Assembly: GCA_025517465.1 (NCBI GenBank)
Contig: JAOPKE010000005.1
Location: 124,001 to 188,000 of the forward strand
DNA: 64,000 nucleotides
Direction of reading: 5' to 3'
DNA from: Halobacteria archaeon HArc-gm2
Lineage (GTDB): Archaea; Halobacteriota; Halobacteria; Halobacteriales; Haloarculaceae
Shown here: positions 1-8,490 of the stretch, one piece after another
Position numbering within the stretch: position 1 is the stretch's first letter
Layout: every line of letters begins with the position of its first letter
Translations under genes and position numbers: made by a program
The notes under the pieces: generated by a model
What the model was told of the DNA's origin: nothing
Databases searched by the model: none
What the model saw: the letters and a program-made list of their open reading frames with translations, nothing else

Positions 1-647
1 GCCTCCTGGACGACGTCGCCGAAGAACGACCGGATGTCTGCCGGGTTCTCGACGTGGGCCCACCGGCCCTGGGAGAACTCGCCGAGGCTGCGGATGGTGT
101 CCTGGCCGTAGTTCGTCCCGAGGCCGGCCGAGTAGATGGAGATGCCGGCGTCGGTCAGGTCCTGGGCGAGCGGTTCGAAGTCGGCGGCCGACGCCCGGGT
201 GTCCCGCCCGTCCGAGAGCAGCAGGACGCGCTTGGAGATGGACTCGCCGCGCTCCAGCCCCGAGAGGATGCCTTCGGCCTCTTCGAGCGCGGAGTAGATG
301 TCCGTTCCGCCCGTCGTCGTTATCTCCTGGAGGCGCTCTTCGGCCTCCTCGCGTTCGATGTCACCCCACCGCGTCGCGTCCATGACCACCTCGATGTCCT
401 CGTCGAAGGTGACGATGCTCAGGTAGTCGTCGTCGTTGAGGATACCGAAGACCAGCTCCGTCGCGTCGCGGGCGTGGTCCAGCTTGTCGTCGTAGGCCAT
501 GGACCCGCTGCTGTCGATACACAGCGCGATGTGGCGCTCCGCGGCCTGCCCCTGTGCCTGCGGTGTGATGTCCAGCTCACAGGTGATCCCCCCACCCGAC
601 TCCGGAACGTACGGTCGATTTACAGTCGCGGAAATCTCGGTCGGCAT
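1..647 (-). CDS. von Willebrand factor A domain protein (C-terminus beyond window)
   Basis: This is the N-terminal ~215 residues of a vWA-domain protein whose 3' end lies outside the window. A complete MIDAS metal site is visible: DSSGS at residues 45-49, TGGTD near 116 and a downstream LLLSDGRD strand. vWA proteins bind partner proteins through a chelated divalent metal. There is no signal peptide, so it is probably cytoplasmic. The ATG at 645-647 is preceded on the minus strand by a TATA-like AAATTTAT about 25-30 bases upstream. The FHA/zinc-ribbon gene lies just upstream on the same strand, which suggests a shared phospho-signalling context. The partner is unknown. Confidence 0.85.
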   Translation of the reverse strand, partial: MPTEISATVNRPYVPESGGGITCELDITPQAQGQAAERHIALCIDSSGSMAYDDKLDHARDATELVFGILNDDDYLSIVTFDEDIEVVMDATRWGDIEREEAEERLQEITTTGGTDIYSALEEAEGILSGLERGESISKRVLLLSDGRDTRASAADFEPLAQDLTDAGISIYSAGLGTNYGQDTIRSLGEFSQGRWAHVENPADIRSFFGDVVQE

Positions 648-784
648 GCTCCTATCTGGCAACGCTTTCGGAGATAAATTTAACGGATATTGATAATTGG
701 TTTAGATATTCGACGCGCGTCTACGTCCCGTCCGGCGATCCGGACGAGTGTGCCACGTCCATTCGGCGGTGACCGGGTCGGATC

Positions 785-1657
785 TCAGAACTGGACCTCG
801 ACCTCGGCCCGTCCGGCGAGCGTGAGGAAGTCCCCGTCGGAGACCTGTTCGGTCCCGCCCTCCATCTTCGTGGAGTTCAGGAGCGTGCCGTTCCGGCTCA
901 CGTCGGTCACGTAGACGCCGTCGTCCTCGATAGAGAACTCGACGTGCTCGCTGGAGATGTAGGAGAGCGCGTCCGAACCGCCGCCCGCGACGACGAGGTC
1001 CTCGAGCCACTCCTCGTCCTCCCTGCCGAAGGTGTCGCCGTCCCCGAAGGTGTAGGACTCGCCGTTGACGACGAGGGTAATCTCTTCGGGCACCGATTCT
1101 GCGTCCTCGGAGTCCGGCGACTCGACGTCCGTCTGTGCATCTTCGGTTCCAGCGTCCTGCGTCTCTGCCTCGGCGGCCGTCGCGTCGTCGTCCGTCGCCG
1201 CGTCATCGCTTGCGGCCTCGGCACTGTCGGCGTCGGCCACCACAGTCGGTTCGTCCTCGGGCCCGTCTGCCGTCTCGTCGGCCTCGATCGCCGTGCCGCA
1301 ATCGGGACAGTACGACGCGTCGGCGGCGACGGTCCGCCCGCAGTCCGAGCACTCCGTCGTGTCCGACGACGCGCTCTCCGCACCGATCGCCGCGCCGCAC
1401 TCACGGCAGTACGACGGTGCCGCTCCGTCGTCGGACGAGGCCGTCGCCTCCTCGTCGGCCGGTTCGGTCGCCTCGGTTTCCGTCTCCTCGGCCTCGATCT
1501 CGTCGTCTCCCGTTTCCTCGGCGTCGTCCGCGTCGTCGGCCTCGCCGTGCTCGAAGTCCGGGTGAGGCGTGTCGCAGTCGGGACAGAACCCGCCGGTCGG
1601 TGCTGGGTCGAACGCCGTCTCGCACGAAACACACGCCAGTTCGGATTGATCGGACAT
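785..1657 (-). CDS. Zinc-ribbon and FHA domain protein
   Basis: A 290-residue acidic protein. The N-terminus has paired CxxC knuckles (CVSC...CPDC). A long Glu/Asp/Ala/Thr linker follows, then further zinc-ribbon cysteines (YCREC, ECSDC, YCPDC) and a C-terminal FHA domain from about residue 195. The FHA hallmarks are visible: GR in TFGRED, SSEH in ISSEHVEF and NG in SRNGTLLN. FHA domains bind phosphothreonine peptides, so this is probably a phospho-dependent adaptor. The same-strand vWA gene downstream is a common partner of FHA proteins. Function beyond adaptor is not deducible. Confidence 0.85.
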   Translation of the reverse strand: MSDQSELACVSCETAFDPAPTGGFCPDCDTPHPDFEHGEADDADDAEETGDDEIEAEETETEATEPADEEATASSDDGAAPSYCRECGAAIGAESASSDTTECSDCGRTVAADASYCPDCGTAIEADETADGPEDEPTVVADADSAEAASDDAATDDDATAAEAETQDAGTEDAQTDVESPDSEDAESVPEEITLVVNGESYTFGDGDTFGREDEEWLEDLVVAGGGSDALSYISSEHVEFSIEDDGVYVTDVSRNGTLLNSTKMEGGTEQVSDGDFLTLAGRAEVEVQF

Positions 1658-1863
1658 GTTTCTTTGACCAGTTGACGGAGGGATGTAAAAAAGATGTGGT
1701 GCACTGTTAAATTAACTGTCTCGTTTTTTGCTGCGGCTGCGATCTCCCACGCGCCGCTGATCGGGCTGGTTCGAGGCGATACCGGGAGTGACGCCGCCCG
1801 AGCGGACCGAAACCTGTAGGCGCAACTGAACGTTGGAAAATATTTACGGGCGCCCTCTCGCGA

Positions 1864-3408
1864 ATGATTCACGTGCGCTCCGCGAAACGAACGCTGACGG
1901 CACAGGCCACCATCGCCTTCCTCGAGTTACTCGTGGGGCTATCCGCGATTCTCGCGACGGTTGCCGTCCTTCTGGTGGCTGCGGTGGCCGTCCACGCTAT
2001 CGGCGCCGGCGCGAGCCGTGCTGGGATCGGTCCCGCGTTCGGCACCGTCGGAACTCACCTCGTCGCAGTCGCAGCGTTACTGGTGTTACTCGCCGCCGCG
2101 AGGTTCGTCGTCGTCGAGTACCGGCGGTTTCTCGACCGTGCCCCCGGGCCCGATGGACCGATCCTCCTCGCAGTCGGTCCGCTGGTCGGCGTCACTGTCC
2201 CGTTCGGATACGCCGTCTACGCGACGGCGTCCCTGCAACCCCCGTGGCCGCTGCTCGGCGTCGCCGTCGTCTCCGCACACGCACTCGCCTATCGAACTAT
2301 TGCCGCGTGGTCCGGCACCGCCAGATTCGCGGGCCTGGGGGAACTCGCCGGCGTCGTGGCTGGGGTCCCGACGCTCGTCACGCTCGTCACGCTCCTCACG
2401 GAGGGAGTGCTGTTCGGGCCGCTCGACGACGCCGGACGCCTCCTCCTGGCGACGCCCGGGTGGGGTCTGCTACCCCGCGACGGGCGCTTTCTGGTGGCGT
2501 TTCCGCTGTTCGTCGCTGTGGCCTTCCGCGTCTATCGGTACCTCTGGCGGACGGACCGCGTCGACGTGCCCGACCCTGATCTTCCCACCGTCGGCGTCTC
2601 CGTTCCCGACGACTGGGTTCGCGCGGTCGAGCGGCGTGTTTCGGTCCCGACGCTCACCGACGTCGCGCTGACGACGACAGACCGTCTGGGCGACTACGTG
2701 GCGGACCGACGACGGCGGACCGACACCGGCGTTCCCCCCGACGCACCGCCAGTTCCGACGCCGGTCGGGAGTCGGGGGAGCCGTTCGGACGGCGCGGGAC
2801 GGGACGCTCCCAGCGGATCACCGCGGGAGAGCGTCGACCTGGGGCCCCGGCCCCCCGCCTCTCCCTCGTCGGACGCCTCGCCATCGGCATCGTCGTCGTC
2901 GCCATCGTCGTCGCCGGAAGCAGATCCGTCGACGTCGGACGCGCCATCGACGGCATCGACGGCGTCGACCAGGTCCACGGCTGATACCTCCTCGTCCGGG
3001 AGCGATACCCCCGGATCCGCGGACAGAGCGCGGACGGCCGCCGGTGCCGAGGAAGCGAACGCTGACCCGGACGGCGACGACGAAGCCGCTGACAGTGAAG
3101 CCGCTGAATCCGATGCCGATCCGGCGAGCGCGACAGAAGCACCGTCAACACCGACCAGCGACGGGGAGGCACCGTCCGGCGAATCCTCCGCCGACGAGGG
3201 AGACGCCGATTCGGGGTCGGACGAAGCGGCGTCTCCGGGTGCCGCCGAGGGTGACGATTCCCAGACGAGAATCTACACTCCCGAGCCCGGGTCCGGGGAC
3301 GCGGCGGCGTCGGACGGCGCGGCCGTCGAGACCTGTCCGGCGTGCGAGGCCGACGTCCCGTCGGACGGGACGTACGCCTTCTGTCCGCTGTGTGGCCACG
3401 AGCTGTGA
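1864..3408 (+). CDS. Multi-spanning membrane protein with C-terminal zinc ribbon
   Basis: A 514-residue protein. The first ~230 residues hold about six hydrophobic segments. A long low-complexity Ser/Ala/Asp/Pro/Thr tail of ~220 residues follows. It ends in a CPxC...CPLC zinc ribbon (CPACEAD...FCPLCGHEL). The architecture suggests an integral membrane protein with a flexible cytoplasmic tail capped by a metal-binding module. The zinc ribbon resembles the one in the divergent FHA gene at 785-1657, but no catalytic motif is seen. The ATG at 1864 follows a TATA-like AAATATTTA at about 1837. Confidence 0.7.
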   Translation: MIHVRSAKRTLTAQATIAFLELLVGLSAILATVAVLLVAAVAVHAIGAGASRAGIGPAFGTVGTHLVAVAALLVLLAAARFVVVEYRRFLDRAPGPDGPILLAVGPLVGVTVPFGYAVYATASLQPPWPLLGVAVVSAHALAYRTIAAWSGTARFAGLGELAGVVAGVPTLVTLVTLLTEGVLFGPLDDAGRLLLATPGWGLLPRDGRFLVAFPLFVAVAFRVYRYLWRTDRVDVPDPDLPTVGVSVPDDWVRAVERRVSVPTLTDVALTTTDRLGDYVADRRRRTDTGVPPDAPPVPTPVGSRGSRSDGAGRDAPSGSPRESVDLGPRPPASPSSDASPSASSSSPSSSPEADPSTSDAPSTASTASTRSTADTSSSGSDTPGSADRARTAAGAEEANADPDGDDEAADSEAAESDADPASATEAPSTPTSDGEAPSGESSADEGDADSGSDEAASPGAAEGDDSQTRIYTPEPGSGDAAASDGAAVETCPACEADVPSDGTYAFCPLCGHEL

Positions 3409-3471
3409 ATCGAGGGCCGGTCCTCCTGGCCGGCCAGCGGGCGTCGCGACGGTGCCGAAGGGAATGCAAAT

Positions 3472-3482
3472 CGTTTATACTG
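3472..3482 (+). promoter_or_regulatory. TATA box of the aIF5A gene
   Basis: CGTTTATACTG lies about 25-30 bases upstream of the aIF5A start codon, the expected place for an archaeal TATA box with a short leader. A GGGAGA ribosome binding site lies between it and the ATG at 3504. Confidence 0.6.
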
Positions 3483-3503
3483 GCAGATAGATAACCGGGA
3501 GAC

Positions 3504-3878
3504 ATGCCACGACAGCAGACCGAGGTTCGCGAACTCGACGAGGGGAGTTACGTGATGATGGAGGACACTCCCTGCAAGATTACGGCCTACAGCACGGCCA
3601 AGCCGGGCAAACACGGCAGCGCGAAGGCCCGCGTCGAGGGCAAGGGCGTCTTCGACGCGAAGAAGCGATCCTTCTCCCAGCCGGTCGACCAGAAGGTCTG
3701 GGTGCCCATCATCGAGCGAAAGCAGGGCCAGGTCGTCTCGGTCACCGGCGACGACGCGCAGGTCATGGATCTCGAGACCTACGACACGTTCACGATGCGC
3801 ATCCCCGAGGACGAGGAGCTCAACCCCGACGACGAGATCGAGTACCTCGAGTACGAGGAGCAGCGGAAGATCGTCTGA
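3504..3878 (+). CDS. eif5a: Translation initiation factor aIF5A
   Basis: A 124-residue protein of full family length. The N-terminal SH3-like domain carries the hypusination loop PGKHGSAK, with Lys36 the expected modified residue. The C-terminal OB-fold half follows ([19 protein letters not shown]). aIF5A relieves ribosome stalling, for example at proline-rich stretches, and needs deoxyhypusine or hypusine on its lysine. The ureohydrolase gene starts 16 bases downstream on the same strand, and deoxyhypusine synthase lies ~6.7 kb away at 10549. So most of the modification pathway is in this window. Confidence 0.97.
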   Translation: MPRQQTEVRELDEGSYVMMEDTPCKITAYSTAKPGKHGSAKARVEGKGVFDAKKRSFSQPVDQKVWVPIIERKQGQVVSVTGDDAQVMDLETYDTFTMRIPEDEELNPDDEIEYLEYEEQRKIV

Positions 3879-3893
3879 AGCGGGGTTCGCAGG

Positions 3894-4706
3894 ATGTTTC
3901 CTGGCGCGAACGCGGACCCGGCAGGGGCCGACTACGTCGTCGTCGGCGCACCGCTGGACGCCTCGACGACGTTCGAACCCGGCGCCCGCTTCGGTCCGCG
4001 CCGCGTCCGCCACTTTTCGACGCCGTTCGACGACTACGACCAGCGGACGGGCCGGCACTTCACCGACTGCTCGGTCGCCGACCACGGCGACGTCGGCCCG
4101 ACGGACGACGTCGCGGAGTACCTCCACTTCCTCGAAGGGACGCTCGGTGACTACGCCGACGACGGGACCGTCCCGCTGCTGGTCGGCGGCGAGCACACCG
4201 TCACCGTCGCCGCCGTCCGCGCCCTCGACCCCGACGTCTTCGTCTGCCTCGACGCCCACCTTGACCTGTACGAGGCCTACGCCGGCAACCCGCTGAGCCA
4301 CGCGACGGTCACCCGCCACGCCCTCGACGTCGCCGATCGGGCCGTAATTCTCGGCGCCAGGACCGGCAGCGAGGCCGAGTGGGACCGCGCCGCCGAGTCG
4401 GACGTGACTGTCGTCTCGCCCGAGGACGTCGCCGACTGGACGCCCAATTTAGCTGGCTCGGATCAGGTCTACCTCTCCGTCGACGTCGACGCTGCCGACC
4501 CGGGGTACGCGCCTGGCACCGGCACCAAGGAGCCGTTCGGCCTGGAACCGCGCGAGATGCGCGACGTCGTCCGGGCCGTCGCGCCCCACGCCGTCGGCTT
4601 CGACCTCGTCGAAGTCAACGACGGCGACGACGGCCAGGCCGCGGTCCTCGGCGCCAAACTCCTCCGCGAGTTCGTCTTCTCCCACGCGGACGCGAATACG
4701 TTCTAA
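3894..4706 (+). CDS. speB: Agmatinase-family ureohydrolase
   Basis: A 270-residue member of the arginase/agmatinase/formiminoglutamase superfamily. The binuclear Mn ligands are visible: GGEHT, the DAHLD motif and DVDAADPGYAPG (the usual D-x-D with PGTG after it). It sits 16 bases after aIF5A, almost certainly co-transcribed. Family knowledge: haloarchaea lack free spermidine, and an agmatinase acting after transfer of an agmatine-derived group has been linked to deoxyhypusine formation on aIF5A. The adjacency supports that role rather than general polyamine synthesis. The exact substrate is inferred, not shown. Confidence 0.88.
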   Translation: MFPGANADPAGADYVVVGAPLDASTTFEPGARFGPRRVRHFSTPFDDYDQRTGRHFTDCSVADHGDVGPTDDVAEYLHFLEGTLGDYADDGTVPLLVGGEHTVTVAAVRALDPDVFVCLDAHLDLYEAYAGNPLSHATVTRHALDVADRAVILGARTGSEAEWDRAAESDVTVVSPEDVADWTPNLAGSDQVYLSVDVDAADPGYAPGTGTKEPFGLEPREMRDVVRAVAPHAVGFDLVEVNDGDDGQAAVLGAKLLREFVFSHADANTF

Positions 4707-4728
4707 TACGCTGTCAGACGACGCCTGC

Positions 4729-4975
4729 GGTTGCTGAGCGGTCAGGAAGCGTGATTCGCGCCGGAGGGCGCGAATTCGGGGTGGGTTGGTGGATCATTCG
4801 CGAGCGCGAGCCGGAGCGAATGCGAAGGCCGCGTGAGCTATGCAGTCCTGGTGGACTGAAAGGGCGAGGCACGGTCGGCGAAGTCCGACGACGTAAGCAC
4901 GCGAACGGAGTGAGCGCGCGCAACGAGTCGCACGAGTCGAGCGGGCCGAGGGCTTTCTGGCTCTCGTCGGTCTCG
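4729..4975 (+). repeat. Dispersed haloarchaeal intergenic repeat, copy A
   Basis: This non-coding stretch between the agmatinase gene and the next CDS carries ordered modules found again near 10 kb and 54.4 kb. They are a GCGGTCAGGAAGCGTGATTC block, a GCGCC...GGCGC hairpin, ATTCGCGAGCGCG, GGACTGAAAGGGCGAGGC, and a terminal CGAGGGCTTTCTGG. No protein is encoded. It could be a structured RNA or a mobile non-autonomous repeat. The rest of the gap (4976-5087) holds a probable promoter for the downstream gene. Confidence 0.7.
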
Positions 4976-5087
4976 CCGCCGTGGGTCACGCTATCGTTCC
5001 CCGTTATGTTGATCTCACCAGCTTCGACCAGAACTACAGATCAGAGGTGGGAGATTTAAGCCCCAGGACCACGCACACACTCGCAAC

Positions 5088-5873
5088 ATGGAACAACTGT
5101 CCTCGTGTTACTTCTGCGGTGCCGCCCTCGACGCCTCGCTGGACGAGTACCCCGTCGTGCCCAAGGACCTTCACCCGACGACGGACGACCAGAAGACCGT
5201 CGTGCTCTGCCAGGGCTGTCGCCAGAAGCTCGGCACCGTCGTCGAGACCATCGTGTCGGTCGTCGAGAGCCCCGAATCGGCCGACCCCGCTGACGACCGC
5301 ACACCCGACCCTGCCGATTCGTCGGCGGACGAGGACCCCCTCGCCGACGAGGGGTGGGTCGACGCCGGCGAACTGTCCGCCAGCGACGACGCCGGTGAGG
5401 CGGCCGCCGCAGCCGATGGACACGCAACCGGGAACGCGTCGACCGAGGAGACCGACGCCGACGCCGACGACGGGTCCGACGACGTCACCTACACCACGAG
5501 CACCGCGGCGGGCGGCCGGCGGAGCGTCTCGGGCAACGCGGAGTCTATCCGGGACGACGACGGGCCCGCAGGCGGCGACGAGAGGAGTGCTGGGGGGTCC
5601 GCCGCCAACGACGGCGCGGGCGCGTCGGGCACCGACGGCGGCGGCAACGGCGGCGAAGCAGGCGACGGCCGACCGTCCATGACGGCCCTGGAGAACACCA
5701 AGGTCATGCGCCTGCTCCAGAACCGGGAGTTCCCGGTCGACCGCGCGGAGATCAAGGCCGTCGCGGTCAACGCCTACGACATGAGCGAGTCGCAGTTCGA
5801 CAAAGTGGTCGACGCCGCCGTCGACCGCGGGCTCATCGGCGAGCAGAACGGGCAGATCGTCGACGGAAACTAG
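5088..5873 (+). CDS. Zinc-binding protein with C-terminal helical domain
   Basis: A 261-residue protein. The N-terminal treble-clef-like motif has CYFC and CQGC pairs ~35 residues apart (residues ~6-45). A ~130-residue disordered acidic Gly/Ala/Asp linker follows. The C-terminal ~70 residues (from MTALENTKVMRLLQNREF) look like a helical, possibly winged-helix, domain. It is recognisable as a haloarchaeal-type hypothetical, and no function can be assigned. A promoter-like GATTTAAG lies ~30 bases upstream of the ATG. The gene overlaps tail-to-tail by 4 bases with the minus-strand acetyltransferase. Confidence 0.7.
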   Translation: MEQLSSCYFCGAALDASLDEYPVVPKDLHPTTDDQKTVVLCQGCRQKLGTVVETIVSVVESPESADPADDRTPDPADSSADEDPLADEGWVDAGELSASDDAGEAAAAADGHATGNASTEETDADADDGSDDVTYTTSTAAGGRRSVSGNAESIRDDDGPAGGDERSAGGSAANDGAGASGTDGGGNGGEAGDGRPSMTALENTKVMRLLQNREFPVDRAEIKAVAVNAYDMSESQFDKVVDAAVDRGLIGEQNGQIVDGN

Positions 5874-6358
5874 CTGTCGTCGTCCCTGGCCGTCGTCCCC
5901 AGTCCCTGCGCGTAGGTCACCTGCTTTTTCGTGAAGCCGTTGTCCTCGTAGAACCGTCTGGCGCCGTCGTTGCCCCACTCACAGGACACCGTGAGGTACT
6001 CGGCGCCGCGCTCGGCCGCGACCCGTTTCGCCGCGTCGATAGCTTCGCTCCCGAACCCCTGGTCCCTGTAGGGCTCATCGACGAACAGGTCGACGAGTTT
6101 CGCGTACTGGGATAGCTCTCGCGTCGGGTGTTCGTCGTGGCGCAAGAGGAGATAGCCGACGGTCGTCCCGTCGACGTCGAGCAGGAACGGCGTACTGTCG
6201 TCGCCGTCGAGTAACTCCTCGAATCCGGATTCGACGTCCGCCGACCCCTCGACTGCCAGGTCGTTCAGGGTCGAGTATTGCTCCATCTCGCTGGCGAGGG
6301 AGAACCAGTACTCTGCGAGCACGTCGACGTCGTCCGCCGTCGCCTCGACGAGTTCCAT
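5870..6358 (-). CDS. GNAT-family N-acetyltransferase
   Basis: A 162-residue single-domain GNAT. It has the acceptor-side strands (PFLLDVDGTTVGYLLLR), the strand leading into the acetyl-CoA loop (LVDLFVDEPYRDQGFGSEAI, giving R/Q-x-x-G-x-G/A) and the C-terminal ARRFYEDNGF motif. It transfers an acetyl group from acetyl-CoA to an amine, and the substrate is unknown. The start was chosen at the ATG (6356-6358) because the N-terminus then matches GNAT beta-1. Upstream in-frame sequence runs antisense into the CBS gene. Confidence 0.85.
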   Translation of the reverse strand: MELVEATADDVDVLAEYWFSLASEMEQYSTLNDLAVEGSADVESGFEELLDGDDSTPFLLDVDGTTVGYLLLRHDEHPTRELSQYAKLVDLFVDEPYRDQGFGSEAIDAAKRVAAERGAEYLTVSCEWGNDGARRFYEDNGFTKKQVTYAQGLGTTARDDDS

Positions 6359-6458
6359 GCCGGCACGACCGGTGGGTCGGCCATACGTTTTGCCCGCCCC
6401 TGGAACTGTGTCACTCGGTAGCAAAACACATAAGCTCGGACTGTGTTCGCATACACGT

Positions 6459-6833
6459 ATGGACACCCAGCAGAAGACGCGCGTCAGGGAGGTAATGTCG
6501 ACGCCACTGGAGACAATCGCGCCGTCGGCGAGCGTGAAGGAGGCCGCCCAGCGGATGCGCGAGAAGGACATCAGCGCCCTCGTCGTGACGACGGGGCCGC
6601 GGTCGATCGTCACCAGTACGGACGTGCTCGACAGCGTCGCCCAGGGCCAGGATCCGACCGAAGCGGTGGTCAGCGACGTCATGACGGAGTCCGTCGAGAC
6701 GGTGACGCCCGACCTGTACATGGAGGAGGTCGCGGCGATGATGACGATGTACGAGATCCAGCACCTGCCGGTCGTCGACGACGGCTACGTCGGGATGATC
6801 TCCTCGACCGACGTCACCGCACAGCTCTCCTGA
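6459..6833 (+). CDS. CBS domain pair protein
   Basis: A 124-residue stand-alone Bateman module. CBS1 (REVMSTPLETIAPSASVKEAAQRM) and CBS2 (VVSDVMTESVETVTPDLYMEEVAAMM) each end in the typical LPVVD/ALVV strand and an S/T-D motif (STDVLDS, STDVTAQ). Such proteins bind adenine nucleotides or SAM and regulate partner proteins. The ATG at 6459 follows the TATA-like ACACATAAG ~30 bases upstream. It is divergent from the acetyltransferase, and the partner is unknown. Confidence 0.92.
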   Translation: MDTQQKTRVREVMSTPLETIAPSASVKEAAQRMREKDISALVVTTGPRSIVTSTDVLDSVAQGQDPTEAVVSDVMTESVETVTPDLYMEEVAAMMTMYEIQHLPVVDDGYVGMISSTDVTAQLS

Positions 6834-6934
6834 CTGCGGGGTCCGCTCCCACTCCCGCTCTCGAACCGGCTCCCTCGCCTCTCCTGCCGCCTGCTTCCCG
6901 AAGGCATACGACCGAGGCCCCAGAAGCACTGGCC

Positions 6935-7702
6935 ATGGAACTCTCGGAACTGACGGGACGCCTCGACGAGCGACTCGACACCGCGGCGTACGCCGACCTC
7001 GACGCCAGTCCGAACGGGCTCCAGGTCGGCCCGGAGTCGGGAACAGTCGAGCACGTCGCCGTCGCCGTCGACGCCGCCGTCGAGACCGTCGAGCGTGCGG
7101 CCGACGCCGGCGCGGACCTGCTCGTCACCCACCACGGGCTGATCTGGGGCGATATGGAGCGAGTCACCGGATCGAACTACCGCCGAATCGCACCGCTGGT
7201 CGACCACGATCTGCCGCTGTACGTCTCCCACCTCCCACTCGACGGCCACCAGGAACTCGGCAACGCCGCGGGCGTGGCCGACGTGCTCAACCTCGGCAAC
7301 CGGGAACCGTTCGGTTCGCTCGGGCCGGAGGTCATCGGCCAGCGCGGCACCGCCAGCGAGCCCTATGCCGTCGACGAACTCCGAAACTTGCTGGCCGACG
7401 AACTCGACACCGGCGACGGCGAGGTCCGGGCCCTCGGCTTCGGGCCCGACGAGATCAGGGACGTCGCCATCGTCACCGGCAGCGGCGTCGACTGGCTGGA
7501 TGAGGCCGCCGACGCCGGCGTCGACGCCCTCGTCACCGGCGAGGGCAAGCAGAAGGCCTTCCACGAGGCCCGGGAAGCGGGCATCAACGTCGTGCTCGCC
7601 GGCCACTACGCGACGGAGACGTTCGGTGTCCAGTCGCTCCAGTCACTTATGCGAGAGTGGGGCCTGGAGACGACGTTTATCGACTGTCCGACGGGGCTGT
7701 AG
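6935..7702 (+). CDS. NIF3-like dinuclear metal-centre protein
   Basis: A 255-residue NIF3/YbgI/DUF34 family protein. It shows the metal-binding signature THHGLIW (residues ~68-74), an H-x-D-like segment (YVSHLPLDGH) and the C-terminal GHYATETFG...L motif. Family members form hexamers with two metals per subunit. Some are annotated as GTP cyclohydrolase I type 2, but the real reaction is unsettled. It starts ~100 bases after the CBS gene on the same strand, so read-through is possible. Confidence 0.9.
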   Translation: MELSELTGRLDERLDTAAYADLDASPNGLQVGPESGTVEHVAVAVDAAVETVERAADAGADLLVTHHGLIWGDMERVTGSNYRRIAPLVDHDLPLYVSHLPLDGHQELGNAAGVADVLNLGNREPFGSLGPEVIGQRGTASEPYAVDELRNLLADELDTGDGEVRALGFGPDEIRDVAIVTGSGVDWLDEAADAGVDALVTGEGKQKAFHEAREAGINVVLAGHYATETFGVQSLQSLMREWGLETTFIDCPTGL

Positions 7703-7882
7703 GAGCAGGTCCGATCTGTCGTTATTCGGGACGACTGTACAGTTACATTTCTCACACGTTCGGTCAGCGGTGGTGGGAGTGTGGCGGAAGCGACGCCGGA
7801 TGACCGCCGGCGCGACGCACGCGGGCCGCCGACGCGACGGCGACCACCGCGCTCAATACGGTCGAGATTCGATACGTGCGTG

Positions 7883-8464
7883 ATGGACGCCGACGGCGCG
7901 CCGGAGTTCGACGAGATAGCCAGTCACGACGCCCTCGTCGACTGGTCGCGGGCCTACGCGCGCGAGGCCCGGCGGGAGTGGGTACTCGACGTCCGCCTGG
8001 ACCTCGTCGAGTGGGAGGTGTCGACGCGGGCCCGGCGCCGCGCCGCCGCGGTCAAGCGCCCGCGCCTCGACGACGCGTCGGTCGGCGACTCTTACGACTG
8101 GGACGCGGTCGAGGGATCGGACGGCCGCCCGCTCCCCTGCACCGTCTCGCTCACCTGGGACGCCTTCGACGAGTTCTCCCGCGCAGAGTGGCAGTCCACC
8201 CTGCGCCACGAACTCGTCCACGTCGAGCAGTACCAGCGCTTCGGCACGACCGGCCACGGGAAGCAGTTCAAGCGACGGGCGGAGGAGATGGACACCGAAG
8301 TCCACTGTCGCACCTTCGCCGAGCCGAAGTGGACGTTCTACTGCGAGTCCTGCGACGAGGTGACGGCCCACCGCTATCGCGAGTGCAAACTCGTCCGGGA
8401 GTACGACCGCTACCGGTCGAACTGCTGTGAGGCGCCGCTCCGCCGGACGTCGTCCGGGGACTGA
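7883..8464 (+). CDS. SprT-like zinc metalloprotease
   Basis: A 193-residue SprT/Spartan-like protein. The HELVHVEQ active-site helix (HExxH) is near residue 111, with a third histidine downstream in TTGHGKQF. A C-terminal zinc ribbon (FYCESC...RYRSNCC) is visible. Spartan proteases degrade proteins crosslinked to DNA, and the archaeal members are presumed to do likewise. The ATG at 7883 is preferred because upstream in-frame sequence is an Arg-rich non-protein-like stretch. Confidence 0.9.
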   Translation: MDADGAPEFDEIASHDALVDWSRAYAREARREWVLDVRLDLVEWEVSTRARRRAAAVKRPRLDDASVGDSYDWDAVEGSDGRPLPCTVSLTWDAFDEFSRAEWQSTLRHELVHVEQYQRFGTTGHGKQFKRRAEEMDTEVHCRTFAEPKWTFYCESCDEVTAHRYRECKLVREYDRYRSNCCEAPLRRTSSGD

Positions 8465-8490
8465 CTGGTTCTTCGGAGGGCTTGCGAGCC

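Noticed and set aside
1065-1565. Ser/Ala-rich plus-strand frame antisense to the FHA gene
   Set aside because: Low-complexity complement of the acidic linker, without start signals.
3273-4319. Long minus-strand frame over aIF5A and agmatinase
   Set aside because: No recognisable domain, and both sense genes carry full family motifs.
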